Source: a virus
Length of the DNA: 64,000 nt
IMG/VR virus record: IMGVR_UViG_3300008110_000166
Location: 25,429-89,428 of that record
Direction: 5' to 3' (one strand)
Made by a program: the position numbers and the translations under genes
Notes under the pieces: generated by a model
Told to the model about the DNA's origin: nothing
The model's input: the letters and a program-made list of their open reading frames with translations, nothing else
The model's database searches: none
In this document: piece after piece, positions 27,380 through 36,374 of the stretch
How the letters are laid out: each line of letters opens with the position of its first letter
How positions within the stretch are numbered: the stretch's first letter is position 1

Positions 27380-27844
27380 ATGAACCCAGCACCAGTAGTG
27401 ATTATCGGGAATGTCACGGCAGACCCGGAACTCACTTTCACCGCAAGCGGCCAGGCTCGCCTGGCATTTTCAGTAGCGTCAAACTACGTCTGGTACGACC
27501 AGGCCGGGGAGAAGCAGGAAAAAGTTTCCTTCTTCAACATCACGGCATGGCGTTATACCGCCGAGAACGCATCAAAGACCCTCGAAAAGGGGATTGGTGT
27601 AATCGTTACGGGACGTCTTGAGCAGCGCACCTGGGATGACAAGGAGACTGGTCAGAAGCGTTCAACGGTAGAGGTAATTGCAGATGAAATCGCAATCAAC
27701 ACTCGTGCCATTGAGGCTGTGACTCGTCGCACAAAGCAAGAAGGTGGCCAGGAAGGCTCTGCTGCACCAGCGGCTCGCCGTCAGAAGCCAGTTACATCGC
27801 GTCAGCCAGTGGGCGTGGGCGCAGATGAATCTGAACCATTCTGA
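27380..27844 (+). CDS. ssb: single-stranded DNA-binding protein
   Basis: 154 residues. OB-fold typical of SSB: VVIIGNVTADPELTFTASG, VSFFNITAWRYTAENAS and KGIGVIVTGRLEQRTW, then a flexible Gly/Ala-rich tail ending ADESEPF, close to the acidic tip that recruits partners. AGGAGAAGAA precedes ATG. A strong terminator follows. Works with the primase-helicase at the fork. Confidence 0.92.
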   Translation: MNPAPVVIIGNVTADPELTFTASGQARLAFSVASNYVWYDQAGEKQEKVSFFNITAWRYTAENASKTLEKGIGVIVTGRLEQRTWDDKETGQKRSTVEVIADEIAINTRAIEAVTRRTKQEGGQEGSAAPAARRQKPVTSRQPVGVGADESEPF

Positions 27845-27859
27845 TTTAAAACCACTTAG

Positions 27860-28087
27860 TTAAGCAAGACCCTCGTTAATTCCGAACCGAGATTCGGAGA
27901 CGGGGGTCTTTCTTTTTTTGCCAAAATACTTGGTCATTTCATCACCGTCAATAATCACAGACTTGCTTTCGTCGTCCGTTTTTATGTCCAGAAGTATGTC
28001 GATGACCTCTCTGACCCCGAGTACGGTTTTCGGCTCAGCCTTGACTAATTGGGATAGTTCCTTTAGGTGTTTTTCTAACATGCTCAT
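27860..28087 (-). CDS. small hypothetical protein convergent with ssb
   Basis: 75 residues starting MSMLEKHLKELSQLVK. Helical N-terminus and a strand-rich middle (ESKSVIIDGDEM). Its last codons are the complement of the ssb terminator, so the C-terminus (KKRKTPVSESRFG) may be unconstrained. ATG lies 7 nt after TAGGGT (leaderless). Confidence 0.6.
   Translation of the reverse strand: MSMLEKHLKELSQLVKAEPKTVLGVREVIDILLDIKTDDESKSVIIDGDEMTKYFGKKRKTPVSESRFGINEGLA
27866..27919 (+). terminator. ssb intrinsic terminator
   Basis: AAGACCC pairs with GGGGTCTT around an inner CCGA/TTCGG stem, followed by TCTTTTTTT. It is encoded inside the C-terminus of the convergent gene. Confidence 0.8.
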
Positions 28088-28121
28088 AGCCAAAACCCTA
28101 TCAAATAATTTTTATTAGAGG

Positions 28122-28150
28122 TTGTCACATTTCTAAAAAATCGCTACTAT
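28122..28150 (+). promoter_or_regulatory. promoter of the small basic protein
   Basis: -35 TTGTCA, 17-bp spacer, -10 TACTAT, followed by a 41-nt leader with AGGGGG. Confidence 0.7.
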
Positions 28151-28191
28151 CAAATCAACCTACAAACACTCACCTAATAGGGGGTTATTAA

Positions 28192-28401
28192 ATGTCAGAA
28201 TATAAAGCTCTTAAAACAAAGGGACTCACTCGTGGTCGCCCACGTCTTAACGACAAAGAGCGTCAAGAACGAAAGAAAGTTACTGCAATGCGGCAAGAGG
28301 CACGTCGTCGTGCGGGGTTGGTTCTTCAGCACCGCCACAATGACGAGTATGAACAACTCGTTCGGAAGGAAATGGAAAGCCTTAAGCGCGAATCTCGCTA
28401 A
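28192..28401 (+). CDS. small basic DNA-binding-like protein
   Basis: 69 residues, very basic, with an AT-hook-like TRGRPRLNDKER and long charged helices (RQEARRRAGL). Good Shine-Dalgarno AGGGGG. Probably nucleic-acid binding; target unknown. Confidence 0.62.
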   Translation: MSEYKALKTKGLTRGRPRLNDKERQERKKVTAMRQEARRRAGLVLQHRHNDEYEQLVRKEMESLKRESR

Positions 28402-28584
28402 CTAGGTCCAGTTATTCACAGAAGGCGCTGGCGCGGTTGATTCCGTGTCAGCGTCTTTTGCATATTCTCCGGTCTTGAATCGGAGTTTAAAACCTAATTC
28501 GCTTGCCCCTTCATTGGGCTGCGACCTTTTTTCGATGGCTTCATCACCTTTGACTTGGACTTCCCATACTCCGTCTCCAGCCAT
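28402..28584 (-). CDS. short hypothetical protein overlapping the next gene
   Basis: 60 residues starting MAGDGVWEVQVKGDEA. It overlaps the gene at 28494-28685 by 91 nt in the -1 frame and has GAGGAT 8 nt before ATG. Either a separate overlapping gene, or the -1 frameshift product of that gene (a run of six A lies in the overlap). Confidence 0.42.
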   Translation of the reverse strand: MAGDGVWEVQVKGDEAIEKRSQPNEGASELGFKLRFKTGEYAKDADTESTAPAPSVNNWT

Positions 28585-28685
28585 TCGTCAAAATCCTCAA
28601 TATCCCCGTGGGATGACCTCGCGTACTTTTCGTACTCTCGCATCATGCCAATTAGTTCGTTATCTTCCTCATCAAACCTAGGCAT
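28494..28685 (-). CDS. small acidic/basic hypothetical protein
   Basis: 63 residues starting MPRFDEEDNELIGMMR. Acidic helical start, Lys-rich end (SKSKVMKPSKKGRSPMK). Starts 4 nt after the DUF5872-like gene. Function unknown. Confidence 0.58.
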   Translation of the reverse strand: MPRFDEEDNELIGMMREYEKYARSSHGDIEDFDEWLETEYGKSKSKVMKPSKKGRSPMKGQAN

Positions 28686-28689
28686 TATT

Positions 28690-29199
28690 CTATGACTTTC
28701 TCGCGGCCCTTCCCGCACTTGCTGCTCGGTCTGTGTTGGCAACAAACTGTCTGCCACTGCGCGAGCCGAGAATCTTTTTTCGATTTGTTGCTCTTCTCTG
28801 AGCTGGAGTAAGTCTTGCCCACGCCGCTGCTGGAAGATATCTGCGCATTCCGCCCGGCCTGTTGGCCTTCTTGCCATCGCTGGTCGTCCACTTTTCTCTT
28901 GTCCACTCTTTTAAAGAGCGTTGAGCCTTTTTAGGCTTCCCTCTATACCCGCCACCAGCCTTGCGGTATTCGAGTGCAAGCAGTTGCGCTTTTCTTGCGC
29001 TCCACTGACCAGGATTCCCACCCTTGGAGCCAGCCATAATTCTATTTTTGATTCTCTCACGAAGTTCTGGTTTTGTGTAAGACATTTTTGCCGCTTTGCC
29101 CATTACCTCGAAGTCTGGGGCATTTTCGACGAACTCATCGACCACCTGCTGAACCCAGGCGGGAGAGCTGTCAAGCGATTTAATTTCTCTCTGTATCAT
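28690..29199 (-). CDS. DUF5872-like protein
   Basis: 169 residues. YTKPELRERIKNRIMAGSKGG, WSARKAQLLALEYRKAGGG, then RSLKEWTREKWTTSDGK and LPAAAWARLTPAQRRATNR match, from memory, DUF5872, a family found in phages and giant viruses, of unknown role. Basic, so nucleic-acid binding is plausible. ATG lies 8 nt after TATTAT (leaderless). Confidence 0.78.
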   Translation of the reverse strand: MIQREIKSLDSSPAWVQQVVDEFVENAPDFEVMGKAAKMSYTKPELRERIKNRIMAGSKGGNPGQWSARKAQLLALEYRKAGGGYRGKPKKAQRSLKEWTREKWTTSDGKKANRPGGMRRYLPAAAWARLTPAQRRATNRKKILGSRSGRQFVANTDRAASAGRAARKS

Positions 29200-29244
29200 T
29201 ACACCCAATAATACGCCAAAACGAATCCCTGCAGGGGTGCAGTA

Positions 29245-29565
29245 TTACTGAAGTCTCGTGTTGCACTGGGTGCAAATCTTTGCCCAGGGGTATATCTTCA
29301 ACATATATGCCGGGTGCTGGCAGTCGAGCAGCTCTGTTGCCTTGGCGTCAAGAATGTCCCGAATCCATGCGGACATGCTCTGACCGGTTACCTCTGCAGC
29401 CTTCCTCCAGCGCTCGCGACTTGCCTCCGTGGTGCGAATGAGGACAGATGTTCCGGCTGGGCCATCTTCGGTTTTGTCAATTGGCGAAATGGACAATCCA
29501 GTCGTTTCGGAAACCTTGTTTACTGCTGCCTCTAAATTGCTATTCGTTGGAATTTTCTTCTGCAT
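29245..29565 (-). CDS. ribbon-helix-helix-like protein with Zn tail
   Basis: 106 residues. TSVLIRTTEASRERWRKAAEVTG followed by QSMSAWIRDIL has the strand-helix-helix layout of ribbon-helix-helix regulators or MobC-type proteins. The end (LLDCQHPAYM, CTQCNTRL) forms a likely zinc site. ATG 29565 is 7 nt from GGAGGAAG; ATG 29571 is too close to it. Confidence 0.6.
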   Translation of the reverse strand: MQKKIPTNSNLEAAVNKVSETTGLSISPIDKTEDGPAGTSVLIRTTEASRERWRKAAEVTGQSMSAWIRDILDAKATELLDCQHPAYMLKIYPWAKICTQCNTRLQ

Positions 29566-30217
29566 CTTCATCTTCCTCCATGTCTTCGGGTTCTATCTCA
29601 ATAAGAGAAGAATCTTCGATAACTTCGGCATCGATGATGTCTTTCTCGCTAAGTATTCTCTGCACTGTGCTTTCTGGCAAAACTCCGGAAGAGCCCATGA
29701 GTGCAAGCAGTTGTCTGGCTTCTGCTTCTGGGTCGAATTTCGGGCCAACCTGTTTCATTTGTTCAGAGCCAGCCAGTGTTGCTTTGATTGCATCGTTCTG
29801 TTTTGTAGCAACGTCCATTTGCACATTTATGTTTGTCTGGTCCATGCCTAACAATTTTGTTCTTCTGTCCATAATTGAGAGCACCTGTTGTATTGCTTTG
29901 AGGTCTGGCTCCACTTGTACTTCGGTCCCATCAGGGAGGACTTCTCTTCTATGTTGAGTCATTGGCCAGATTGCTTGTTGAAGGTTGTCCAGTCTTTCGA
30001 GTTCAAGCCTCAGTACCTCGGGGTAGGCCATCAAGGTTTCTCTATTCATCTTTTCAAGAGAACGCTGAATTGATTTTGCTACTGCACCAGTTGAGATGCC
30101 GAATCTACGAGCTATTTCGGTGGTTGATGTCCCGGCTTGACGAAGTTTAAAAATTCTTAGGTCGCGCTCGCCAAGAAATTCACGTGAAGCAATCTTATTG
30201 CTTTTCTCTTCGCTCAT
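29540..30217 (-). CDS. HTH protein, terminase-small-subunit-like
   Basis: 225 residues. LRIFKLRQAGTSTTEIARRF then GISTGAVAKSIQ is a clear helix-turn-helix; the rest is helical with an acidic tail (EPEDMEEDEDAEENSNE). The plan (HTH, coiled middle, acidic end) suits a phage terminase small subunit, but no large subunit is in the window to confirm it. Confidence 0.55.
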   Translation of the reverse strand: MSEEKSNKIASREFLGERDLRIFKLRQAGTSTTEIARRFGISTGAVAKSIQRSLEKMNRETLMAYPEVLRLELERLDNLQQAIWPMTQHRREVLPDGTEVQVEPDLKAIQQVLSIMDRRTKLLGMDQTNINVQMDVATKQNDAIKATLAGSEQMKQVGPKFDPEAEARQLLALMGSSGVLPESTVQRILSEKDIIDAEVIEDSSLIEIEPEDMEEDEDAEENSNE

Positions 30218-30234
30218 TTAACTATCTTAGTAAA

Positions 30235-32055
30235 CTATTTGCCCACATTCATAAACTCGATTACCTGGAACGGGAATGTGGTGCCACGCTTGATTTTGAG
30301 TGGCCACTGGCGCTCATCGCGGGCCCCACGGAAGTGACGGACGTCGTAAACATAGGGTTCAGGAGCGGTCGGGTCGGGTTGTAGAGAAATACCGAATTCC
30401 GGCCAGCGCGACCATACAGCGCTACCGAACGGCCGCAATTCTCGTGTAGCAAGAGTAGTGCCTAGTGGTGCGTGGTGTTCTAGCCACATTGCGCATCCAT
30501 ACCTTGTCCGCAATGAATCAAGATATCGAGCAATTTCAACAACAATTGATTCAGACGTTCTCCCACCTGGGTCTACGAAAGATTTGTAAATAGGCCCCAT
30601 AACTAGAAGCTCTGGTTCTGCTCTTTCTATTGCTTCCTCGAGAATTGCCCTGTCTGGAAGTTTCATCAAATCGAGACCTGCTGGTTTTATTAGCAGTTCG
30701 CCATATACGCGCTTGACATGTCCATGCTTCATCGCCGAAGACAAAATCTTGGCAGACATTCTTCTGATGATTCTTTCCGGATTTTCAAGGTCGACAGTAA
30801 GTGTTTTGATTGGCCTCATTTGCGAATAAGTAAACGGGTGAATTCCAGCTGCCGAACAAAGCGCAATTTGTCGCGCAAGCATGGTTTTACCCACACCCTC
30901 CGCCGCAACGACTATTACTCTTTCCTGCTTTTCTAAAAGACCAGGAATTACCCATTCGTAACTATCGTCGTCTTTTTCGTCAATGAAGTCGTTCCATTGG
31001 ACAAACCTACCCTTGTCTTCCACTCCAGAGGATGCAGCTTCAAGAATAATTCTGTTTGCCCGGATGATAAGCGAGTTTGAATCTATGTCAGTTCTGTTGA
31101 GAAGTTCGCGAAGGTCTTCTACTTTTTGTGCAATAACAGAAATCTCTTCTTGCTGTGTTTCTGTTTCTTCTGTCTGCTCTACTTCATCTCCATCATCCTG
31201 AACAGAGAATTCTTCGATGTTCACTTCTTCCGCAAATTCAAGCAATTTATCTACTGCATATCCAGCAGCAAGGTGGTCTGCAATGTCTTTATGCTCTGGA
31301 CAAATCCATACCTGAGCGTCACAACCAGCTTTAGTGAGTTCATCAAAAACTTCTTTAGCATGCACCTTGCCCGGCTCGTCATTGTCGGCAACAATTTCAA
31401 CTATTGCTCCAGCAAGAGCTTCGGTATGTATGTCTAGCCACTTACCCGCACCGCCAGGCATTGTCGTAGCAACCACACCCTGTTCTATTAGTGCATCGGC
31501 ATCTTTTTCACCCTCCACCACCCACACTGGTATGCCTGCTTCGCGTGCTGCCAGAACAGCAGGGAGGTTGTAAAGGACTTTTGGTGTTTCGCCAAGAGAA
31601 TAAATCCAACCACCAGCCCCATCAGGTCTGCGCTGTCTAAAAGACTTTTTACCGTCTTGGTTTACGTATCTGACTTTTTGAAACAAAAGCTCGCCATCTT
31701 CGCTTACAAAGTCGTACGACTTAACAAAGGTTAATTTGTCTGGCTGTTTCTGTTGAACAACCGATTTTGGTTTAGGCGTGACACTTCTTGTTGACGGTGG
31801 TGAGAAGTCCCCATTTGATGGACCACAAAGGTCACCTTCTTTAATGCCAACTGTGGAACATATTTCAGAAAAGGAGCAACCGTTGCCGCGGTGGCACGTA
31901 ACCAAGACACGGTCTTCTGAGAATCCGATACTCAACGACGGATTATTATCATCGTTCCTGCACGGACAGCGCGCAGCCCACTGATTCTGCCCAGCAGGCC
32001 TTACACCATCAAGCCTCGCAAGGAAGTCGTCTAAACGTTCTCTGGCGTCGCTCAT
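30235..32055 (-). CDS. bifunctional DNA primase-helicase
   Basis: 606 residues. N-terminal zinc site with C30, C32, C54, C60, C66 (RCPCRNDDNNPSLSI, VTCHRGNGCSFSEIC). TOPRIM segment VWVVEGEKDADALIEQG (about 177-193) with IVADNDEPGK. C-terminal RecA-like ATPase with Walker A AAEGVGKT (384-391) and a probable Walker B in EPELLVMGPIYKS. Such single-chain enzymes prime and unwind DNA for phage replication. Overlaps WhiB by ATGA. Confidence 0.87.
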   Translation of the reverse strand: MSDARERLDDFLARLDGVRPAGQNQWAARCPCRNDDNNPSLSIGFSEDRVLVTCHRGNGCSFSEICSTVGIKEGDLCGPSNGDFSPPSTRSVTPKPKSVVQQKQPDKLTFVKSYDFVSEDGELLFQKVRYVNQDGKKSFRQRRPDGAGGWIYSLGETPKVLYNLPAVLAAREAGIPVWVVEGEKDADALIEQGVVATTMPGGAGKWLDIHTEALAGAIVEIVADNDEPGKVHAKEVFDELTKAGCDAQVWICPEHKDIADHLAAGYAVDKLLEFAEEVNIEEFSVQDDGDEVEQTEETETQQEEISVIAQKVEDLRELLNRTDIDSNSLIIRANRIILEAASSGVEDKGRFVQWNDFIDEKDDDSYEWVIPGLLEKQERVIVVAAEGVGKTMLARQIALCSAAGIHPFTYSQMRPIKTLTVDLENPERIIRRMSAKILSSAMKHGHVKRVYGELLIKPAGLDLMKLPDRAILEEAIERAEPELLVMGPIYKSFVDPGGRTSESIVVEIARYLDSLRTRYGCAMWLEHHAPLGTTLATRELRPFGSAVWSRWPEFGISLQPDPTAPEPYVYDVRHFRGARDERQWPLKIKRGTTFPFQVIEFMNVGK

Positions 32056-32441
32056 TGTCCCTGAATGCGTGCTCGTATTTTGGAATCAGTAAGGTATTTT
32101 GAGCCTTTGTAGGCAAAACCATTGGCATTTCTTCTGCCAATCCCTGGCAAGTAAATTCGCGCTTCTCTCGATACAAGTATGTTTCGTTCTGAGCGCAAAA
32201 AGGCCCGCTCCGCTTCTGTTTTTCCACCCCAAATGCCAAGAGGCTCATTGCGAAGTGCGTAATCCAGGCACTCTTCTTGTTTTTCACATTTAAAGCAAAT
32301 CGATTTTGCTTCTTCTGAATCTCGGTGAACTTTTTTTAGTTCTTCTCTTGATAAGTCAGCAACAATCATTGGAAACCATTTATTTACATCGTGTCCTTTA
32401 CACAAACCATCAGTTGGTGGTAGTTCGACACTATTACTCAT
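32052..32441 (-). CDS. WhiB-family protein (second copy)
   Basis: 129 residues. C14 plus CFKCEKQEEC (C49, C52, C58) and LGIWGGKTEAERAFLR give the Fe-S ligand set and family motif. A basic 40-residue extension (YLPGIGRRNANGFAY) follows, unlike the short copy at 8074-8355. Probably steers host sigma factor. Coupled to the primase-helicase. Confidence 0.85.
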   Translation of the reverse strand: MSNSVELPPTDGLCKGHDVNKWFPMIVADLSREELKKVHRDSEEAKSICFKCEKQEECLDYALRNEPLGIWGGKTEAERAFLRSERNILVSREARIYLPGIGRRNANGFAYKGSKYLTDSKIRARIQGQ

Positions 32442-32461
32442 GTGATATTCCCCCGTAAGTG

Positions 32462-32890
32462 TTAGTTCCCCGATTGGTTGCGTGAAAGCCTAGCCACATC
32501 TGAACCAGAAAGGAACAACAGAGCGTGCTGAATTATTAAATTTCCGTTGACGTCTGCCACGACTACGTCGATTGCTTCGATTGGTATTTGAAATCGTGTA
32601 GCGATAATTGCTTTTGTTCTGCTTATATCTATTTCTTCATTTGCTAATTTTTGATTTATATCAACTTCGTTAATAAGTTGCGCGCCTGCTCCAAGTGCTT
32701 TTATTTCTTCATCTTTGGCCTCAGCGCGAAGACACCAAGCGCATGCAAGGGTCGGTGATGTTGCAGCCCTGGGCCTTGTTTCGGTATGCCCACAAGAAAG
32801 AAGGTGTTTGTACTTAACGCGCCCCCATGCGCCTTCTCGTGAAATTTCAACGACGCTACGACGCGGTGCCTTGCGATGCTCTGTTGTCAT
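32462..32890 (-). CDS. hypothetical protein with small zinc site
   Basis: 142 residues starting MTTEHRKAPRRSVVEI. LLSCGHTETR and ACAWC suggest a zinc site; the remainder is strand-helix with IDVVVADVNGNLIIQ. AGGTGGG before ATG. Function unknown. Confidence 0.6.
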   Translation of the reverse strand: MTTEHRKAPRRSVVEISREGAWGRVKYKHLLSCGHTETRPRAATSPTLACAWCLRAEAKDEEIKALGAGAQLINEVDINQKLANEEIDISRTKAIIATRFQIPIEAIDVVVADVNGNLIIQHALLFLSGSDVARLSRNQSGN

Positions 32891-32914
32891 GACCCACCTG
32901 CTGGTGGAATCTAA

Positions 32915-33214
32915 TTACTTAGATGCGCTCTTGAACAGCTTGCGCAGCCAGTTCTTCAGACCACGTGAATCAACAGTGATTTGCGCTGGAATGCTATCGA
33001 CGAGCAATTCAATCTTTTCTGCATGCTCAGCAATTTGCTTAGCGGCAATTTCCTCGAAGAATTTGTTTGTGTCAACAAACTTCTTTGGCTTAACTGCTGC
33101 CTTTGATGATGAAGCAGCTTTTTTCGGTGCTGCCTTCTTCTTTGCTGGGGCTTTCTTGGCCGGAGCCTTCTTAGCCGTTGCCTTTTTTGCTGCTGGTTTC
33201 TTTGCTGTTGTCAT
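32915..33214 (-). CDS. histone H1-like Lys/Ala-rich protein
   Basis: 99 residues. The first 45 are Lys/Ala/Pro repeats (AKKAPAKKAPAKKKAAPKK), like histone H1 and bacterial HU-type tails; the rest is a helical, partly acidic domain. Likely coats or compacts phage DNA. ATG lies 8 nt after TAGTGT. Confidence 0.65.
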   Translation of the reverse strand: MTTAKKPAAKKATAKKAPAKKAPAKKKAAPKKAASSSKAAVKPKKFVDTNKFFEEIAAKQIAEHAEKIELLVDSIPAQITVDSRGLKNWLRKLFKSASK

Positions 33215-33298
33215 GACATGAAACACTAGCAAACCGCTAACGCCCCGTGGTGGAACACCCTCCCCTACTGCAGGGCTGTTTGCACCTAATGTGTACTC

Positions 33299-33940
33299 GT
33301 GGACGGCATATATGACAACGATTACAGTAAAATCGCTCTTGCTGTAACGGCCGCCCAGCTAGCAAAATCGACCTGTGTTAAGGAATTCGGCATTGGCGAA
33401 GACCTCTCAATGAATTTTTTTGGATGGGATTCCGAAAGACTGTCAATAGTTTGCCAAATGAAACAGGAGTTCATGAGAGAGAGCCCTGAAGAGAGATTAG
33501 AGCGATGTGCTGAATTATGTAACGTAATGAGGAAGTACTGGGGGGTAGATGCGATAAGCATGATAGCCGAGGGGTATTGCTCATTTAATCAAGCCGAAAC
33601 GGCCGGCAGTGAGCTTTCTCAAGCTTTTCTCGACCCCCAAAAACCAGTAAAAGAATGCATAACCGTTACCCACGTTGGCACGATGGACAGCAACGACGAC
33701 ACCCGTGTGACCACAATCGTGGCCATTCCTTATGCGTATGAACTTGGACGTGATATCACCTGGTTCGACATGATTGTTTACCCAGAAAATCATAGAAGTA
33801 AGTTCAGAAACGCCAGATTTCCAGTCGCTATCGATAAGGCCTTAAAACTTAAGGTTGTTGATGACTTACCAGAAGAGGCTTACGACGAACTTAGAAGACT
33901 TATTCTCGCTAACGGTTTCCATTTAGAAGAATTTAATTAA
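33299..33940 (+). CDS. hypothetical protein
   Basis: 213 residues, GTG start 6 nt after TAATGT (leaderless). Alpha/beta, with MSMIAEGYCSFNQAE and TRVTTIVAIPYAYELG. No family recognised. First of a plus-strand group running to ThyX. Confidence 0.6.
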   Translation: MDGIYDNDYSKIALAVTAAQLAKSTCVKEFGIGEDLSMNFFGWDSERLSIVCQMKQEFMRESPEERLERCAELCNVMRKYWGVDAISMIAEGYCSFNQAETAGSELSQAFLDPQKPVKECITVTHVGTMDSNDDTRVTTIVAIPYAYELGRDITWFDMIVYPENHRSKFRNARFPVAIDKALKLKVVDDLPEEAYDELRRLILANGFHLEEFN

Positions 33941-33954
33941 AGTACTATTTAAAT

Positions 33955-34290
33955 ATGCCTTTTTATGACAATCCATATACATCTTCATTTGAAACTGGGA
34001 AGATTTTTGATGATGTTACATTCGTAAAGGCCGACAGAATGCCTTGCCCTGTTTGTGGTCATCCAACTGGTGATTGTTCATCCACAGATAATCCACAGCC
34101 TGTGAGGATTGCTGGTTTCGGACTCAGTGAATCACTAAAAGAAGTCCAAACATATCTCCTCGAAGAAGACATCTACGAAGAGAGACAAATTACTCCATTT
34201 TTAAAGACACGTGTGCTCGTCCATCGCAAGGGGAAGCAGATACCATACGCGGAAGCAGAAAGACTGGGGTTGGTCAAAAAGTTCATATGA
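33955..34290 (+). CDS. conserved phage hypothetical protein with CPVCGH motif
   Basis: 111 residues. PCPVCGHPTGDCS near residue 30 is a small zinc knuckle; the remainder has VYVPF-like strands and a basic end. ATG is 6 nt after TACTAT (leaderless). Function unknown. Confidence 0.62.
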   Translation: MPFYDNPYTSSFETGKIFDDVTFVKADRMPCPVCGHPTGDCSSTDNPQPVRIAGFGLSESLKEVQTYLLEEDIYEERQITPFLKTRVLVHRKGKQIPYAEAERLGLVKKFI

Positions 34291-34364
34291 CTTTTGAACC
34301 TTTCAGTATTTCTGACTGAGTTACACTCGATACCTACCAAAAATCAACACCGTTAAGGAAAATT

Positions 34365-36290
34365 ATGACCCTGCTAGACCAATCATTCGTGGATTCCTAT
34401 TCTCTAAAAACAGCTCCGTGGGGCTTCAATGGAATGGGCGAGGTCGTTTTTCTTAGAACGTACAGCCGCAAGAAAGACGACGGAACCAACGAGACATGGA
34501 CAGAAACTCTGCAACGCGTCATCAATGGTGCTCACGAAATTGGCGTCGATTACACGAAGGAAGAAGCTGAAGCGCTTTTTGACCACTGCTTCAATCTTCG
34601 CTGTTCATTCTCTGGGCGCTCGCTATGGCAACTAGGAACACCTCTTGTTCAGAAATACAATGCAACATCACTGAACAATTGCTACTTCACCAATATCGAA
34701 AAGATTGAGGATTTCGAACTGCTATTCGAATACCTGATGCTCGGTGGTGGAGTTGGATTCTCCGTAGAGCGTTCCAAGATTCACGAACTTCCAAAGGTTA
34801 AGACTGGTGTAACAATTACACACGAGCGCTCAAACGATGCGGACATCATTGTCCCTGACTCGCGTCAAGGTTGGAAGCGTCTTCTTCATTCAGTGTTGAA
34901 GTCGTACTTCGACACGGGTAAGTCTTTCTCATACTCCACGATTCTCATTCGTGAATTCGGTGCACCACTCAAGACGTTCGGCGGTACCGCTTCAGGTCCA
35001 GGCGCACTCATTGATGGAATTGCAGACATCTGCAAAGTGATGCAGAATCGTGAAGGCAAGAAGCTTCGCTCAATTGATGTGCTTGACATTTGCAACATCA
35101 TTGGTCGCATTGTTGTTTCTGGTTCGTCACGTCGTTCAGCTCAGATTGCGATGGGTGACCCAGACGACGTGCTATTTCTTCGTGCCAAGAACTGGTCATC
35201 AGGAAACATCCCTGGCTGGAGAGCAAATTCGAACAACAGCATCTATGCGGATTACTTTGAGGAAATCATGCCTGAACTGTGGAAGGGTTACGATGGGACT
35301 GGCGAGCCTTACGGCTTGCTAAATCGTCGTCTCGCCCGCAAGTATGGTCGTCTCGGAGAAGCCAAGGCTGACAACTCAATTGACGGATTTAATCCATGTG
35401 CAGAGATTGCTCTTGCAGATGGTGAATCATGCAATTTGGCAACAATATTCTTGCCAAACGTTGAGTCCATGGAGCAGTTCATGGAGATTTCTCGCCTCTT
35501 GTACAAGACGCAAAAACAAATCACACGCATGGCTTATCCATACGAAAAAACCACCAATGTAGTGAGCAAGAACGCTCGCCTTGGGCAGTCGGTTACAGGA
35601 ATCCTGCAATGTGGCGCCGAAAAGCTTTCATGGCTATCACCTGTTTATGAATATCTGCAGGCTTTCGATGCAACATACTCAAAAGAGCGTGGCTGGCCAG
35701 CATCTGTTCGCTTAACAACCGTTCAACCGTCGGGAACACTTTCGCTTCTTCCTGGCGTCACTCCGGGTATCCACCCTGCATATGCTCAGTACTACATTCG
35801 CCGGGTTCGCTTTGGCGCTGCCGACCCACTAGTTGATGGACTGCGCAAGCGAGGACACAAGGTTGTGTGGGATATTGGTATTGACGGTCGTGAAGACCAC
35901 ACCAAGTATGTGGTTGAGTTTCCATGCATGTCTCCAGAGGACTCGGTTCTTGCCGCAAGCATGACAGCCGTTGAGCAGCTCGAATGGGTAAAGAGAATGC
36001 AAACCGAATGGGCTGATAATGCCGTATCGGTCACTGTTTATTACCGCAAGGAAGAACTTGGAGAGATTCAGGATTGGTTAAGCAAGAACTACGACAAGAG
36101 CGTTAAGTCTGTTTCTTTCTTGCTTCACGCTGACCACAACTTCCCGCTTCCTCCATACGAAGAGACAACCAAGGAAAACTACGAGAAATTGCTTGCCAAG
36201 ATTGACTCCTCAATCCCGCTACAGCAGACAACATTCCTCGGAGAACTTGACCTAGATAATTGCGCAACAGGGGCGTGCCCGATAAAGTAG
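34365..36290 (+). CDS. nrdJ: class II ribonucleotide reductase (adenosylcobalamin-dependent)
   Basis: 641 residues. GFNPCAEIALADGESCNLAT holds the conserved NPCAEI loop; LNNCYF and the C-terminal NCATGACPIK provide the redox cysteines. The layout, with VGFSVERS and TVQPSGTLSLLPG, matches monomeric B12-dependent reductases of the NrdJ type, which make dNTPs without oxygen and need host cobalamin. Starts behind AAGGAAAA. Confidence 0.9.
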   Translation: MTLLDQSFVDSYSLKTAPWGFNGMGEVVFLRTYSRKKDDGTNETWTETLQRVINGAHEIGVDYTKEEAEALFDHCFNLRCSFSGRSLWQLGTPLVQKYNATSLNNCYFTNIEKIEDFELLFEYLMLGGGVGFSVERSKIHELPKVKTGVTITHERSNDADIIVPDSRQGWKRLLHSVLKSYFDTGKSFSYSTILIREFGAPLKTFGGTASGPGALIDGIADICKVMQNREGKKLRSIDVLDICNIIGRIVVSGSSRRSAQIAMGDPDDVLFLRAKNWSSGNIPGWRANSNNSIYADYFEEIMPELWKGYDGTGEPYGLLNRRLARKYGRLGEAKADNSIDGFNPCAEIALADGESCNLATIFLPNVESMEQFMEISRLLYKTQKQITRMAYPYEKTTNVVSKNARLGQSVTGILQCGAEKLSWLSPVYEYLQAFDATYSKERGWPASVRLTTVQPSGTLSLLPGVTPGIHPAYAQYYIRRVRFGAADPLVDGLRKRGHKVVWDIGIDGREDHTKYVVEFPCMSPEDSVLAASMTAVEQLEWVKRMQTEWADNAVSVTVYYRKEELGEIQDWLSKNYDKSVKSVSFLLHADHNFPLPPYEETTKENYEKLLAKIDSSIPLQQTTFLGELDLDNCATGACPIK

Positions 36291-36297
36291 TGGGCAT

Positions 36298-36374
36298 GCG
36301 TCGGTAGCTCAATCGGATAGAGCAACAGACTTCTAATCTGTAGGTTGCAGGTTCGATTCCTGCCCGACGCGCCA
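36298..36374 (+). tRNA. tRNA-Arg (UCU anticodon), CCA encoded
   Basis: Acceptor GCGTCGG/CCGACGC, anticodon loop CTTCTAA, normal D and T arms; ends GCCA so the tail is encoded. Reads AGA codons. Confidence 0.93.
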
